Assembly: GCA_035079385.1 (NCBI GenBank)
Contig: JAVHKY010000004.1
Coordinates: 12,183,001 to 12,247,000 of the forward strand
Length of the DNA: 64,000 nucleotides
DNA from: Aspidiotus rigidus
Lineage: Eukaryota; Arthropoda; Insecta; Hemiptera; Diaspididae
Direction of reading: 5' to 3'
The position numbers and the translations under genes were made by a program. Below the pieces are notes generated by a model, which saw only the letters and a list, made by a program, of their open reading frames with translations, was not told the DNA's origin and ran no database searches. Below are positions 11,774 through 24,010 of the stretch, piece by piece (the stretch's first letter is position 1; each line of letters starts with the position of its first letter).

Positions 11774-12417
11774 CAGTGATTCTCAACTGGTGTGCCGCGA
11801 CACACTACTGTGACGCAAGCCCACCTTAGGTGTGCCGCGAGATTTTGATCAAAAACATAAATTAACATGAACTAAAAAAAGAATTGCCAATTTTTTCTAT
11901 TTACTCAAAAAAATAATCATAAGCACTACTTATCTGACTGATATGTTCCAGCTTTCGAATGATATCAATTTTAGTAATAATTTTTTAAACTAGAACCTAA
12001 CCCTGCACTAAATATCATAAAACTCAAAAACTTTGTGTGCAACGTGACCAAAAATTCAGATTGTATTTCATTTTCCCTCTCGTATTTGGGAAATAGGAGA
12101 GCTCAGGGGGTTCCTCAGTGAATTCAAGAAACATCCAGACTTTTTTGCGTGTATTGGTGGCAGAACTCAAAATTTTCTCAAGTCCTGGGGGAGTCCCGAA
12201 ACCACAGTATAGGGAAAGAGGGCCGAGGCCTCATATGGCCATCTCGCACGGTCACAAATCCTGAAATTAGGAGGAGGAAATCATTTACGGAGATATGAGA
12301 CTGTCGGAACGCAGAAAAACTTTGGACACAATTTGGAGTTGGTGAATTATGCTGTGCTGCAGGGATATTGTCTCATGGAAAAATGTGCCGCGAAGTAAGG
12401 AAGGTTGAGAAACACTG
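11774..12417. mobile_element. non-autonomous hAT element (644 bp) with 8-bp target-site duplication
   Basis: It starts CAGTGATTCTCAACTGGTGT and ends GGTTGAGAAACACTG, the inverted complement allowing a few mismatches; GTGCCGCG is repeated inside both ends. Flanking octamers are GACTATAC (11766-11773) and GACAATAC (12418-12425), 7 of 8 identical. There is no transposase coding region. It sits only 31 bp from the neighbouring hAT's target-site duplication. Confidence 0.82.
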
Positions 12418-15400
12418 GACAATACAAAGGAAGGATACTTTCAAAATCTTGTATTAAGAAGAGAAAGGGAGTTAATCACAGAAGGGAGAGTTTTAGAAGG
12501 AGGAAACTAATTATTGAAAAGAACAAAGGTCACGGGCTCCTGATAATTGCGATAACCGTTGACTTTTCAATCCCTTCTGTCCATTCCCATGCATAAAAAA
12601 ATAATGGACATCTCTGTTTTGGAGTATTTATTTGAGAAATAATTTTGGTGTACAGAAAACGTTTAAGGCAGAGAGTGGTGTTGGAATATTAACTAAATAA
12701 TCGAGAATATAGTTGTAATCATGCCTAATGGAGTTCATTGCGTTGAATTCGATACGGGTAATCAAAATATCTATCGGACCTCATCAGTCTGTGCATCAAG
12801 TACGGTCCGTGCGCTCATGCCCTTTTCCCGCTGAGATTCACGGCAAATCGAATATGCAACTCTCGCCACTTTATAGTACGCGTCACTTTGAGGAAAATGT
12901 CGACCTGGTCCGATATACGGAGTTGGAAGAAGAACGAAAGAAAGAAATTATCAATAAACCATAAAAATATAATCAGAGGAAGAAAATCGTGGATTCGAAC
13001 AATACATTTTGCCGGTGTCGAATTCGGAAAAAATAATATTACAAAACCGAGCTACAACTACCAACTAGCGGTAGAAAGGCTGTATGATTTATGAGTCACA
13101 CGATAACGAAAATTTCTTCGCCGTTTCCGTATTATCCTAGAAATGTCCGTTTCACGACCGTCGTATTATGTAGTCGCATTAATTTTACTAGATTGTATAA
13201 GATAGGAATAAAATCGATAATCTTCAATTTCGGTTGATTTTTTTCCGACAACGACGATGTGGGTAACTAAACTGTACTCAACGAAACACAGGAAGATACC
13301 AAAAAGTGGGGTGCGAATTGTATTGTTTGACGTTTGAGGTCATATCGGAAATCGTGCTGCTCGAAGCGGTTGGTACGCCTATTTTATATCCAGCCGTGTA
13401 CGAATACTTGTCCGTGTTATCTTCGCATTCCATAATTTAATTGTAAGAATTAGATGCGCCCTCTATTCGCGACACGCATAATGGGGGGAACCTCTCTCCG
13501 CAGCATTCGTTAGCGTCATCGGTCCCGTTAGAATACGCGAGCGGCGTGTGCTAACATCGAGAAGATAATAATAATTATCAATAATTTCTCGAGTGTTGTC
13601 ATCGTGCTTTCGAAGGGTAGAATTTTATTGACGCTCTTGTTTTGACGCGAATTTTTCGAGTGTAATACTTGAAATTCTCTTTCGGCGCACGGTGCCTGGC
13701 ATTAAGCGAGAACGGATGGCGAGAAGTCTCATTAAGGGCAATTAACCGTATTTATCTTTCGAAATATTATACCGGGTCACTGTACTTATAGGTTCCAGCA
13801 TTATGGGAAAGATAAAATAATTGAGCGTGCCCTTGTTTCTTTCAAATTTTACTAATCAAATATACTAAATTGGAATACGTGTAGTAGTTTTGAGAACGTT
13901 TTAATTTTTCTACACCATTTTTCAGCAATTCGTTCCGGTTGATGGCTTTTAAGAGAATTATCAATACCGACGATAACGTGCGGTGTCTACATCGAACGAA
14001 GGTGAATCTAACATCGTTATATGGTCGTGTATTTTCCACTATTGTGTGGCCGCATTCGTCGTAAATTCTCGTCGATGGGTTTTCGTGGCACGCGCATTAC
14101 AAGGGGAAGACGTGTAAACTACAGTGTAGGAGTGCCGTCTTCACAGTGAATGACATTGTAATTGATATTTGTTTTGTTTTTCCTCTTTTCTTTCATGCTT
14201 TTGCTAGACGATACGAATCCTATACTCGCACGGTTAAATTTAGAATGTATCACAATTTTATGAGTACCAGTATTAAAAATTTAGATTGGAAAATTTGAAA
14301 AACCTGATGCAGGTGATGGTGCGAGAACGTATAGATGCTTGATCCGGAATATAATGCAGAACACATGTACATAGCTACTGTGTGTCGTAATTTTCGGTCA
14401 ACGACTAGAATTGCGAAAACAATGAGGATTGTGAAATTCTGCGTGGAGGGGAGAAATGTGACCTCGCACTTGTCGTGATGGTAAATTGAATTTAATAGTA
14501 GTTTATGAGAGGGTGGAAAAGGGGACAAAAAGAAAACGGATAATTTGTACATTTCGTATTTCATCAATTGTACTGATTTTAGGGAAGGTAGGGGAGAGGA
14601 CCAGTCAGAATTTATAAGCTCAAGTTCTCCGTGTTGGTTCGAATTATCGGGAAGATATTTTACTACGTGACACAAATTATATGTCCTATTTATTCGCGGT
14701 AATTTTTGTTCATGTCTTCAGGGATGAAATTTCTTTTAATGTTTTCGTTTTAAAAGCCATAAGCAGACCAGAAACTAAAACCAGAACGACAGTTAAACTA
14801 TCGGAATTTTTTGCAAATTGTTTTAAAATATAAAAAAGAAGGACCATGTTGACTTGAAATTGGAGCGTGCTCATGCTCTCGGAACCCTCGCTGCACGACA
14901 GCAATAATTTTTTTGATGATAAAGTACAAAGTTAATACCAGAACTTTCAGAAGAACGTGTCTTCGTTTAAATCAAAATGGAATAGTAGAGTGAGATGGTG
15001 ATAAGTCGAGAAAAGGTAATAGTGCTCACTATTCAACATTTCTGTCATTTATAATCTCTAAATCCAATATTCTAACATTTTCTGATAATTAGTCCAATAA
15101 TCATTCCTCAAAAGTATGACCAAGAGTGTTGTAAAGTTATTTTGATGAAGACGATTCTTCGTATTCGTTATTTTGGGAGGAGGGAGGGGGGGGGGTATTT
15201 ATACAGATTTTTTATTATTTTATTTTTTAATTAATTTTTTTTTTTGTCACAAGAAATCAAAGTTTGAGGGGGGATTTCTTCATTGAACCTAGGGGATCAC
15301 AACACCCCTGATGACAACTACGTCTTGAGGTGATAAACCAGTTATCTCGGAACTGTTCAAGTACACTTACATCTTCTGAGAAAATACAGGACATAAACTT

Positions 15401-15915
15401 TGAAAACATCTGAAAGTTGAGTGGAATGTCCGCAACTTCCTCGTCTCCTACCCATCCAATTGGTGAGATATTCAACAGCTTGAATGGAAAATCTTACTTC
15501 TTAGACTTTAAAACGGGAAATATCAATCGTTCTTTTCAAGTCCTTATAAAGTCGGTCAAGGCTACTGGTGACCTCATCAAGTATGACGAAACCCGTCTGT
15601 TAAAACCTAGTGTACTGTATAACTGTTAGGCCTAGTATAGAGAATGTCTAGTAAGGGCCAAGATGAGCTAGCAGTTGAACAGAGAGTAGATGACGCTTCT
15701 AGTGTATTGTAAGTATTTCAGACCTAATTTAGCATGTTGAGGTTAGTGTAATGAAATCGTTGTTACAAATTTTGTTATAATTTTCCAAGAATAACTCAAT
15801 CACTGACGATAAAACTTTCCCAAGTTCCAAGGTAACGTTACGGATGTTTATGACATTTTTCCAAAAATAATCCCAATATCATGAATTCTCTGTTCCATGT
15901 TACGGTACATAAATC
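12418..15915. other. intergenic, AT-rich, no gene recognised
   Basis: Several frames up to 141 codons (for example 14250-14675 minus) lack recognisable domains. There is a G-rich run at about 15190 and T runs at about 15240. Units of the TTAGGCTAA-type dispersed repeat occur at about 15600-15720. Confidence 0.4.
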
Positions 15916-16129
15916 ACAAAATACACAAAAACACACAGGTTACTAGAGTCGTAATTTAATTTAAAAATTCATAAGCAAGCGCTTTGGGATAAATATCCAT
16001 CAACGGGCAAGAACATACTGACCGAAGTGAGTAAACCCGTAAAGAAATAAATTTCAAAAGATTACATCATCATTCGAGTAATTTCTTGTAAACTGTATCA
16101 GCGAGGTATGAAGTAGGGATTTTCTCGTT

Positions 16130-16876
16130 TACTATAGATAGACTGATCTGATTATTTCTGTAGACTCCAGTGCGATACGTTTGTATTTAGAACTCTCCTC
16201 ATGTAAGAGGCGGACATTTTTAGGTCTAGGAAAAGGATGTCCAGATGCCAGAAGATGGGCAGCAAAATTAGAGAGATTGGGTTGACGCGAAGTTAATGCG
16301 TACCTATGCTCGTTGAGTCTCGTTTTTCAGGGCCGACCTGTTTGCCCAATATAAGAGAAGGGACATTCATCGCACTGGATTTTGTAAACACCACACTTTT
16401 CATCTGAGGGAATCGGGTCCATAAGCTGACCAAGGTGGTTCCTAAGGGTGTTTACATTGTAAAAAGCTGGTCTCAAATGTGTGAGTTTTTAGTAAACGCC
16501 AAGGTAAGGGAGGCGGATCCATTTTTCTTTTTTCAGATTCGTGTCTCTTGAGTGAGTAGTAGTGGCATCAAGAGTTCTAGACACTAATTTCCTATGAATG
16601 ATTTATCAATGTTCAACTTTACATGATTGGTCTTCGCTATGAGCTTAATAGTGTCCTTTTCTTTTTTGAAGGCTTGAGGTTTGAGAGGGATGGACACTAA
16701 CCTATGAATCATATTGAGAATTGTGAGAGGGGGCAATAAGAAGAGCCATCTATAGTTATGTCAGTATAGGTAGGCTTTCTGAAAATCTCGAATTCATGTT
16801 TGCCTTCATTCAGGGTGATGGAGAGGTCTAGAAAGTTAATGGATTTACCGCCGACCTCGAGCGTGAATCTGGTTGG
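16130..16876 (-). pseudogene. PLE RT C-terminus, linker and GIY-YIG remnant
   Basis: From 16876 downward the minus strand encodes LPTRFTLEVGGKSINFLDLS, the post-YVDD part of the RT (compare KFTLEICGASINYLDLT in the 25-kb copy). It continues with HEFEIFRKPTYTDITIDG, a broken linker, then CGVYKIQCDECPFSYIGQTG, an NEHRYALTSR segment and finally RIALESTEI. The GIY-YIG core (VYK..Y-IG-T..R) is intact, but stops and frame changes interrupt the rest. The RT catalytic core is missing because the copy is truncated where the right inverted arm begins. Confidence 0.78.
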
Positions 16877-16927
16877 CAATTTATTTCTTTACGGATTTAC
16901 TTACTTCGGTCAGTATGTTCTTACCCG

Positions 16928-16951
16928 TTGATGGATATTTATCCGAAAGCG
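16928..16951 (+). other. conserved PLE stem-loop (hammerhead-like), lineage 4
   Basis: The plus strand reads UUGAUG, then the stem GGAUA-UU-UAUCC, then GAAAGCG. It has the same core as the 6.4-kb, 25.0-kb and 31.4-kb copies, with a different, fully pairing stem. UGAUG..GAAA is the closest approach in this window to the hammerhead core. Confidence 0.55.
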
Positions 16952-16987
16952 ACTCTAGTAACCTGTGTGTTTTTGTGTATTTGTGAA

Positions 16988-18220
16988 TAATCCCAATCTT
17001 GAAACTATAAAAATGCTAACTAGCAAATTGGCTACCCCGCAGATCGTACAATTTTTTTTCTATCCTCACTCAGCAAAGACCAACAGAGAGAGACTTAACA
17101 AGATATCAAAGCCTGTATGTGGAAACATTTCCGCCCCCATTCCCTTATATAGAGCTCAGATAGTTCTGAATTCCTGGATCATTTTCTCTCACAATAAGGC
17201 AGACTTTTCAATTGAAACATCAGTTGTACAAGTTTGAGAGAAACTTTATGACTCTATCAAGAAGAACTGCAACATTTGAGGTAGTTCTGAGAATAGGAAA
17301 CCTACAAAAAAATAATAAAACTAACGAGAAAATCTTTACTTAATAATATTGCAACGTATGAGACTTGGATTATTGGGAGAGGTAGACGACTAGCGAGCCC
17401 AACGCCACGAAATAGGCGTCTGCTCATGGCAAAATTCCTTTATGATTAAGTGTGTCCATCTGCATATTAGGTATAGTTGTAAACATTAAAGGGTTTGTCT
17501 TTTTTATAATGATCTCAAATAAGATTTAGAAACTAGCCAGCCTTGTGATTGGCCAATGAGAAATAATTTGGAAAAATCATCAAGGAAAATTAGCATATAG
17601 TTAAATCCCTTGAGTAAGCAAATGGTTCCACTGTTGGACAAGAAAGTAATATTGCTAACCAAAAACAAGTATTCCTTCCATACGCCATTTAAGAACGTTC
17701 ACAGTCAATAGAAATACGAAATCAAGAGCGATATGATGCAGGCGCGGGTATAACTCCAATAGTCCAGTCATATTATATGAAAAAATTGTGTATGTACGGA
17801 ATAATTACCGAGCAGCTGAAATTTGGCATAGATACATGTGTCATTCATCAACTTAGACAACCTACTAAAAGTCACACTCGATATGACCTGCGCATTGTCC
17901 CCAGGGGGCAAAAAAGTGTGGTGCAGGTTGGTTATTTGTGATTTTTATGGTGAATATCGGTTTTTTGGAAAAAAGTCAAGAGACAAAAATTGTAGCCGAC
18001 AGCACTTTTGCCACCGTGCAGAATTGTTCAATATTCTAAGGACTTGTAAGAATTTCTTTGATTGCAAGCTTATACAAATTTGTAGGTTAATGAAAGTAGA
18101 AAAATTCATAATATTTAGAGCACATATTCAAAATTTCCATCCACGAAATATATTTTTAGCGGGGAACCCGCTATCCATTTTGTTAGGAGATTACATCCTC
18201 AGAAAACGTCCGCGTCCGCA
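16988..18220. other. intergenic, no gene recognised
   Basis: A 150-codon plus-strand frame (17838-18290) has no domain and runs into the minisatellite. At 18161-18179 AGCGGGGAACCCGCTATCC is one of five copies of a palindromic dispersed repeat. Confidence 0.4.
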
Positions 18221-18235
18221 GGTTAGGTTAGGTTA
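18221..18235 (+). repeat. three telomere-type GGTTA units
   Basis: (GGTTA)x3 lies at the left border of the minisatellite. TTAGG is the common insect telomere repeat. A similar two-unit run lies near 23983. This is short and could be chance. Confidence 0.4.
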
Positions 18236-18990
18236 CGGGACTTGGAAGAATTTCGAGTCTCGAGCTATATATGAAAGGAGGGCGACTTAGAAGAATTTCG
18301 AGTCTCGAGCTATATATGAAAGGAGGGCGACTTGGAAGAATTTCGAGTCTCGAGCTATATATGATAGGAGGGGGACTTGAAAGAATTTCAAGTCTCGAAC
18401 TATATATGATAGGAGGGGGACTTGGAAGAATTTCAAGTCTCGAGCTATATATAATGGGGGGGGGGGGGGGGCTTGGAAGAATTTTGACTTTCGAGCTACC
18501 GTCCGCCGTCCAACCAAAAACTTCGAAAAATTTTGAGACTCGAGCTATATATGATAGGAGGGGGACTTGAAGAATTTCGAGTCTTGAGATATATATGATA
18601 GGAGGGGGACATGGAAGAATCGTGACTTTCGAGCTATATATGATAGGAGGGGGACTTAGAAGAATTTCGAGCCTCGAACTATATATGGTAGGAGGGGGAC
18701 TTAGTAGAATTTCAAGTATCGAGCTATATATAATAGGGGGGGGGGGGACTTGGAAGAATTTTGTCTTTCGAGCTACCGTCCGCCGTCCAACCAAAAACTT
18801 GGAAAAATTTTGAGACTCGAGCTATATATGATAGGAGGGGGACTTAGAAGATTTAGAAGAATTTCGAGCCTCGAACTATATATGGTAGGAGAGGGACTTG
18901 GAAGAATTGTGACTTCCGAGCTATATATGAAAGAAGGGGGACTTAGAAGAATTTCGACTCTCGAGCTATATATGATAGGAGGGAATGTAG
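18236..18990 (+). repeat. 45-bp tandem minisatellite with a higher-order unit
   Basis: About 15 units of roughly 45 bp follow the pattern ACTTGGAAGAATTTCGAGTC then TCGAGCTATATATGATAGGA then GGGGG. Twice (about 18495 and 18775), 280 bp apart, a unit is replaced by GCTACCGTCCGCCGTCCAAC plus CAAAAACTT, which gives a higher-order period. A run of about 15 G at 18456 is a unit with an expanded G tract. Because 45 is divisible by 3, long frames stay open on both strands (for example 18228-18794 minus, 188 codons). These are by-products of the repeat and not genes. Confidence 0.9.
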
Positions 18991-20916
18991 AATGATAATT
19001 TCGATTTGAATTATATGACAAGATGATCAACTCAGTTCTACACCACCTGAGAGGTCGAGTTAAGGAATTGCGGGTTCCTCGCTGCCATAGCAACGTCTGC
19101 AATAGCTTCTAATTTTTGTATTTTTTTCATCAAAGGAGTTCTGTGAACAGCAAACCTAACAAGTATTAGACCTTCATCCTCATGACGTCCCTGCGTGTTA
19201 CAACGAACAGAAACCAGCAAAAACCCTGTCAATTGGGCCAAATGGACTATCGACTCCCATAAGAAAGACAAAGGAAGCGATTAAAGATCATTAGGCTAAC
19301 AATTGATAATAAGAAATATTTTAGGTATAATGCTAAGGTCCTTCTACAAAAGGTAACAACTCCGGTAAAGGTTTATACATTGATGAGTCATAATTTGCGG
19401 GCTTGTGCCTCAACAATGCAATGAATATTTTTTACCGACTTTTTACTTGTAAAAAGTGAGGTATTACACCCGACGCAAAGTATTCAGGGGGAGGGGGCAA
19501 TGAATTTTCTCGACGTTTTGGAGGTCCTAGATCACTTCTACCCTAATAAGAAAATTTCAGGTTTCCTTATATATATAAGATTTTTTTGTCCACGCAACTC
19601 CTCAAAAACTACTGGTTGGATTCTCATGAAATTTGGCCAAGTTGTAGTGGATTATCTGAAGTTGGGAATGTGAATTTTTTTCTTAGATTTCTCGAGTAGT
19701 TGAGTAACTCTCAATTTTCCTCGAATTTCTTAGTGTTGTTTCTCAAAAAATATCAATCTTATTATCTTCATATCACTACATTACGTCATAGTTTATTCAA
19801 TCTTATTGCTCTGTAATTTTTGTATCGGTTGGACTAGTGGTTCTTGAGTAAATCTCAAAATATACGTGGTCCACGTATGGAGCCGTAAGAGCTAAATCTC
19901 GCTTATTCAATTTATTTGAGTTCGTTTGCCACGTGATTAAAGCATCATACACCTATTGGCTGCAAAAACTTCTCATTACCAGTCATATATGATTGAAAAA
20001 ATTCGACGTTTATTGGATACGTTAAACAAACGTTGCACGTAAGCGATGGATTGAATATTGGCCGTGTATTTTATAATTACTGCGTTATGCAGGTATACAT
20101 ATCATTTTTTTTTTTTTTTTTTTTTCTTCTTCTACATTATCGCAATAGGCTCGTAGCCTGAACACTGGGGAGTAATGTTGAAATTCAGGTAAAGACAAAG
20201 TGGAAGTTTCATTGCCCATTTCAATTTTCCTCATCTATGTTTTGATTTTTGTCATTATCGACTTTATAATATCTTACTGTACCTATTTTTGGAAATGGAC
20301 AGTCAGGTTAATACTTTAAGATTCTTCTAAATCACCTAAGTTTTATATTTTAATTTTAATAGAACCCATTAAAAAGATTAGAAATGAATTGAACAATAGA
20401 AGAGAAAGTGGAATACCTTAAATCATTATTATCACAATCAGCTTATAAGTGAGAAACAATGAAGTTTAGGTATGGGGAGCATGTGTAAATGATTTTATAG
20501 CAAATTATTGAAAAGTCGGTGATGCTTACGCTTCTGCGTGAGCTTTTTTTTTTTGCTCTTAAACGTAACATCTGCGCAGGATAATATTTTGGTCATGTGG
20601 ATGGAGCGGAAACTGGTTACTGTTACATTCGATATTAAGAATCTACTTTTTCAATCTCTACGAAATTTTTATTTCTCAATTTTATTACATAGTGATCTCA
20701 ATCCCCCGTGTTTTTCTTATGGGAGTCAATATTACGTTCGGTCAAATCCACAGGGTTTCTGCTAACGTAACTTGCTGAGTGACGTCACACGATAAAAGTC
20801 GATTGAGTTTCTCTCCTTTAGGATTGCTCTCGAGTTATCTCGTACCTACTCAAATCGAAATATTTCTCATTCTATTTAAATACATCGTTTGGTTTTATCG
20901 TTCATTTCCTGAAAGT
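18991..20916. other. intergenic, AT-rich, no gene recognised
   Basis: A 22-nt T run lies at about 20105 and another T run at about 20547. No domain-bearing frame was seen. A TGACGTCA site lies at about 20781. Confidence 0.4.
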
Positions 20917-21127
20917 CAGTGGCGGATTAAGGCTCGCGCCGCCTACACGCCAACGGTTACATGCCGCCCCCAAGCTTGGGCTAAACAGAAATTCTTAGAA
21001 AAAAGTGTAAAAAAAAATTTCTCTTTTTTCTTCTTGAAAAATGCCCCTTCCCCCCCCAAAAAAAAAAAAAAAAATTTTTGCCGCTACAAGCCATGGCGTA
21101 GTTGGTGTGTTGGGGAATCCGCCTCTG
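20917..21127. mobile_element. small non-autonomous hAT element with 8-bp target-site duplication
   Basis: The left end CAGTGGCGGATTAAGGCTC (20917) pairs with the right end GGGAATCCGCCTCTG (21127), sharing CAGNGGCGGATT. Flanking octamers are CTGAAAGT (20909-20916) and CTGAATGT (21128-21135), 7 of 8 identical. The 211-bp interior contains a C7A15-type homopolymer at about 21052 and no coding sequence. Confidence 0.8.
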
Positions 21128-23220
21128 CTGAATGTTGAAGAACGGGAAAAGGTGGACCTGGGAAGTGAAGACGATGCAAACACTTGTCGCCTTGGCTGCC
21201 GTACAGAGAAAGACAAGATAAGATCCTATGCTCAATAAATTTAATCTCGCTTCGTAACATATTCGTCAAAATCATTCCAACAAACAAACAACCATCGAAC
21301 TTTCCCAAAAACTCATGTTGTCATCCCAAAATGAACTTTATTGCCAAATTATTCGGGTACATTCCATATAATTTTTTCAAAATAACAATATCTTAAGGTA
21401 TTTTTATCCTGATTCATGAAGTACATTCGTGAACCTTCTTTCTTACGACAGTCGACATTAGAAACGGGAAGAGACGAAATCAAAAACTTTTTGCTATCCT
21501 ATGAGAAGAGGCACTGACGACCTTCAAAAACCAAGTCAAACACGCGAACTGATACGGGTCACTAACCTTTTTCCAAAACATCCAACCCCTTATCAGTAAA
21601 AAATTAAAACTTCGCAACTCGACACGTGATTTTTCAAGAGTACCCTCTCTCTTCAATTCCTATTCGAGACTACCGCTGCGGCAAATTAATCATCGACCCT
21701 ACCAGGAATTCCAATCATTAATCCTTCATTCGAATAATCGGTCACGGATTAAAATTATTAATGATTCGCGTAGCAAAAATATCCAGCACCCTTCTTGCGG
21801 AAGAGCGCGCGCGTAAATGTTCAATTAATAATTTACCTTTGCGTCAGGTAGATCGGAGCGACCACTGATTAGCATAGATAAGCTGGTCGTCGCGGAAGCG
21901 ATTCCGCGTACAAGAATCCGGCCATTCGACCACGGGTAGATAATTTATGATTTAATCTTCCACGACATGCGGATATTCGGCGCAAGTCTGCAACTTCCTC
22001 GACCGCTCTCGCACTATCTTATCGCTTTCGACGAACAAGACAATTTCGGCGGCGACAAGCGCGCATTTTTAGCGAGCCGAACACGATCACGAAATGAGCG
22101 CGTCACATTAAAGAACAATTTCCGCCTTATTTATCCGTCGGGTCGTACGGAGTGAACGTAATGAGCGACACCGCGGCTACGATAGAGGAAGAACTGCGAG
22201 AAGACACGAGAACGACGATGACGAAGACGTAGACGCAGACGAAAACGACAACGACGACGGTGTAGTCGAGCGAACATCGAGTCGAGAATGAAGCGAGCCA
22301 CTGGCACTAAACACCGAACACTGAATACCGAATAGTCCAACTCGAAACGACAGACGTTGTTTGTTGTGCTGTGTATTAAAGTACCACACTATCGTGCACG
22401 TCCACTCTGTAATTATTTTATTCCCTCGTCTTTTTTCGGAAAAATACACACTACACAACATTCGTTATCGATTGATGTCTGCGTGACGTCACTCGTAGGG
22501 TGTATTTTAACAATGGCGGGCCGAGAGAAAGTGGCAACACACGAAATTCAATTTTAAATCCGCTTTTATATTTCATATTGTTGGTTTTGTCCCTCACATC
22601 TGCTCTATCTATTGCACCCTTCGTATAACTTCTTTTTTTTTTTCCTTCTTCTTACTCTTTTTGCACTCCCTCTACAGTAATCGCCCTCTCACTCTGTCTC
22701 GCTCTCGCGCGGACGTACACCTTCGACGTTTCTCTTTTTGGGCTTTTCTTCTTCTACATGGTATTCCTTCACCGCCACGTCACCACACCTCCAACAACTC
22801 CACTTTTTCATATTTTTAACAAAAACAGCCGCAAATTTGCTGGCAGCTAGAGCGATGCCCTTCTTCGGACTTGTTTACGGGGAGAGTGTGAACGAAGGAA
22901 GGAGAATTTTTCGTAGAAAGAAAAGAAGAAATATTACGCGGACGTTGTACTTTTTGCGCGACTTTTTTTTCCCTTCTTTTATTTTTTCCTTGTTTCCATT
23001 TGCTGTGTTTTCTGCAATATTTACCGCGAGGAATATTTCGGGTGATGACAGAAAAGGCGGGGACATAGAGCACGAAAAACACGAGACCTTCCACGTTTGT
23101 CTCCCGACCGAGTTCGATAAGACGGTAATAATCTTTTTCGATACTTTTTTCTTTGGAAAATAACAAACACGAACGTCTGATAATTGCCGTTCATTTTCAT
23201 CTGCGCCAAACTTTAGAGGA
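21128..23220. other. non-repetitive intergenic region with a GC-richer block
   Basis: The block at about 21840-22330 is richer in CG dinucleotides than its surroundings, with GACGA/ACGAC-rich sequence at 22200-22260. T-rich and CT-rich sequence follows (22620-22740). It contains none of the dispersed repeats that fill neighbouring parts. It could hold a promoter or untranslated first exon, for example of the zinc-finger gene on the minus strand, but no splice evidence was found. Frames here are low-complexity. Confidence 0.3.
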
Positions 23221-23629
23221 TCGGCGAGGCGGCCAAGGTTCCCAAGAGTCCATCAATGGGTAGCTATTTGAGTTCAAGAGCACATATAAGAACTTGTAAG
23301 ATTTTATGTCATCATAAATTTTTTACTGCTGACAATTTCAAGACAGTATCATTCTATGTATTACACGGAAATTCAGATCAAATATCCTCCCATATAAGGG
23401 CAAATATTTTTCGTGGAGACTGTTCTCCCAAGTGCCTAGATTCTGAACAGATTAGTAAACTCTCTTCTTCTCCCTATGTGCTAGTTACCGCCGCGCCGTC
23501 ATACAAACACAATGGTCACTCATGGCCTGGCCATTGTCCATCATCACAACCAGTTTGACTTGCTCCAATAAAATATTTCAGACACAGTTGAAGGACGAGA
23601 AAAAATTTCAATTTTTCATTTCATTGTTT

Positions 23630-24010
23630 CATATTAACGGGGAACCAGCTATCTATTTTGATGGTGGAGCGCGCATCCTCTGAAACCGTCCGTGTTTCTG
23701 TCCTTATCCAACTTCAATGACGTCATCAAAAGTTGGAATAGGTTATTTCGCATAGAAGAGGGGCATCCTCAGAAAACGTTCGTGTCTGACTTCAATTATG
23801 TCATCAACCAACAATGTTCGATAGAAAATGTCCGCATCCGACTTTGATGACGCCATCGACTGGTGACAACATCAATTGAAGTTAGCCTAGGTTATGTTGC
23901 ATTGAAGGTTGGCATTCTAAGAAAATGTCAGAGTCTGACTTTGATGACGTCATCAACTTGTGACATCGTCAACCTATGTTAGGTTAGGTTATGTTGCTTA
24001 AAATAATTTG
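23630..24010. repeat. degenerate tandem repeat with TGATGACGTCATCA palindromes
   Basis: Four decayed units of roughly 60-90 bp have the form 'cat-CC-TC-GAAAACGTCCG-GTCTGACTT-AATGACGTCATCAA'. The first follows AACGGGGAACCAGCTATC at 23636, the dispersed palindromic repeat also seen at 18161. A GTTAGGTTAGGTTA run closes it near 23983. Confidence 0.6.

Larger units (their letters stand above)
15916..16987 (-). mobile_element. truncated PLE flanked by inverted terminal arms (lineage 4)
   Basis: The arm at 15916-16053 is the reverse complement of 16878-16987 over about 110 bp, with only an inserted AT-rich stretch in the left arm (about 15951-15980). Between the arms the minus strand carries the end of a PLE protein. 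Inverted terminal repeats flanking a 5'-truncated copy are a known PLE architecture. Both arms contain the stem-loop; the right one keeps CCGAAAGCG and the left has CCCAAAGCGC. Confidence 0.8.

Noticed and set aside
14250..14675. 141-codon minus-strand frame
   Set aside because: Composition looks like translated AT-rich DNA; no domain or splice partner.
18228..18813. Long repetitive open frames on both strands (up to 188 codons, for example repeated IIYSSRLEIL)
   Set aside because: The 45-bp unit is a multiple of three, so frames stay open automatically; there is no start context, domain or splice structure.
22738..23166. Frames on both strands rich in Phe or Lys
   Set aside because: Low-complexity T-rich and A-rich DNA; mirror frames on both strands indicate compositional bias.
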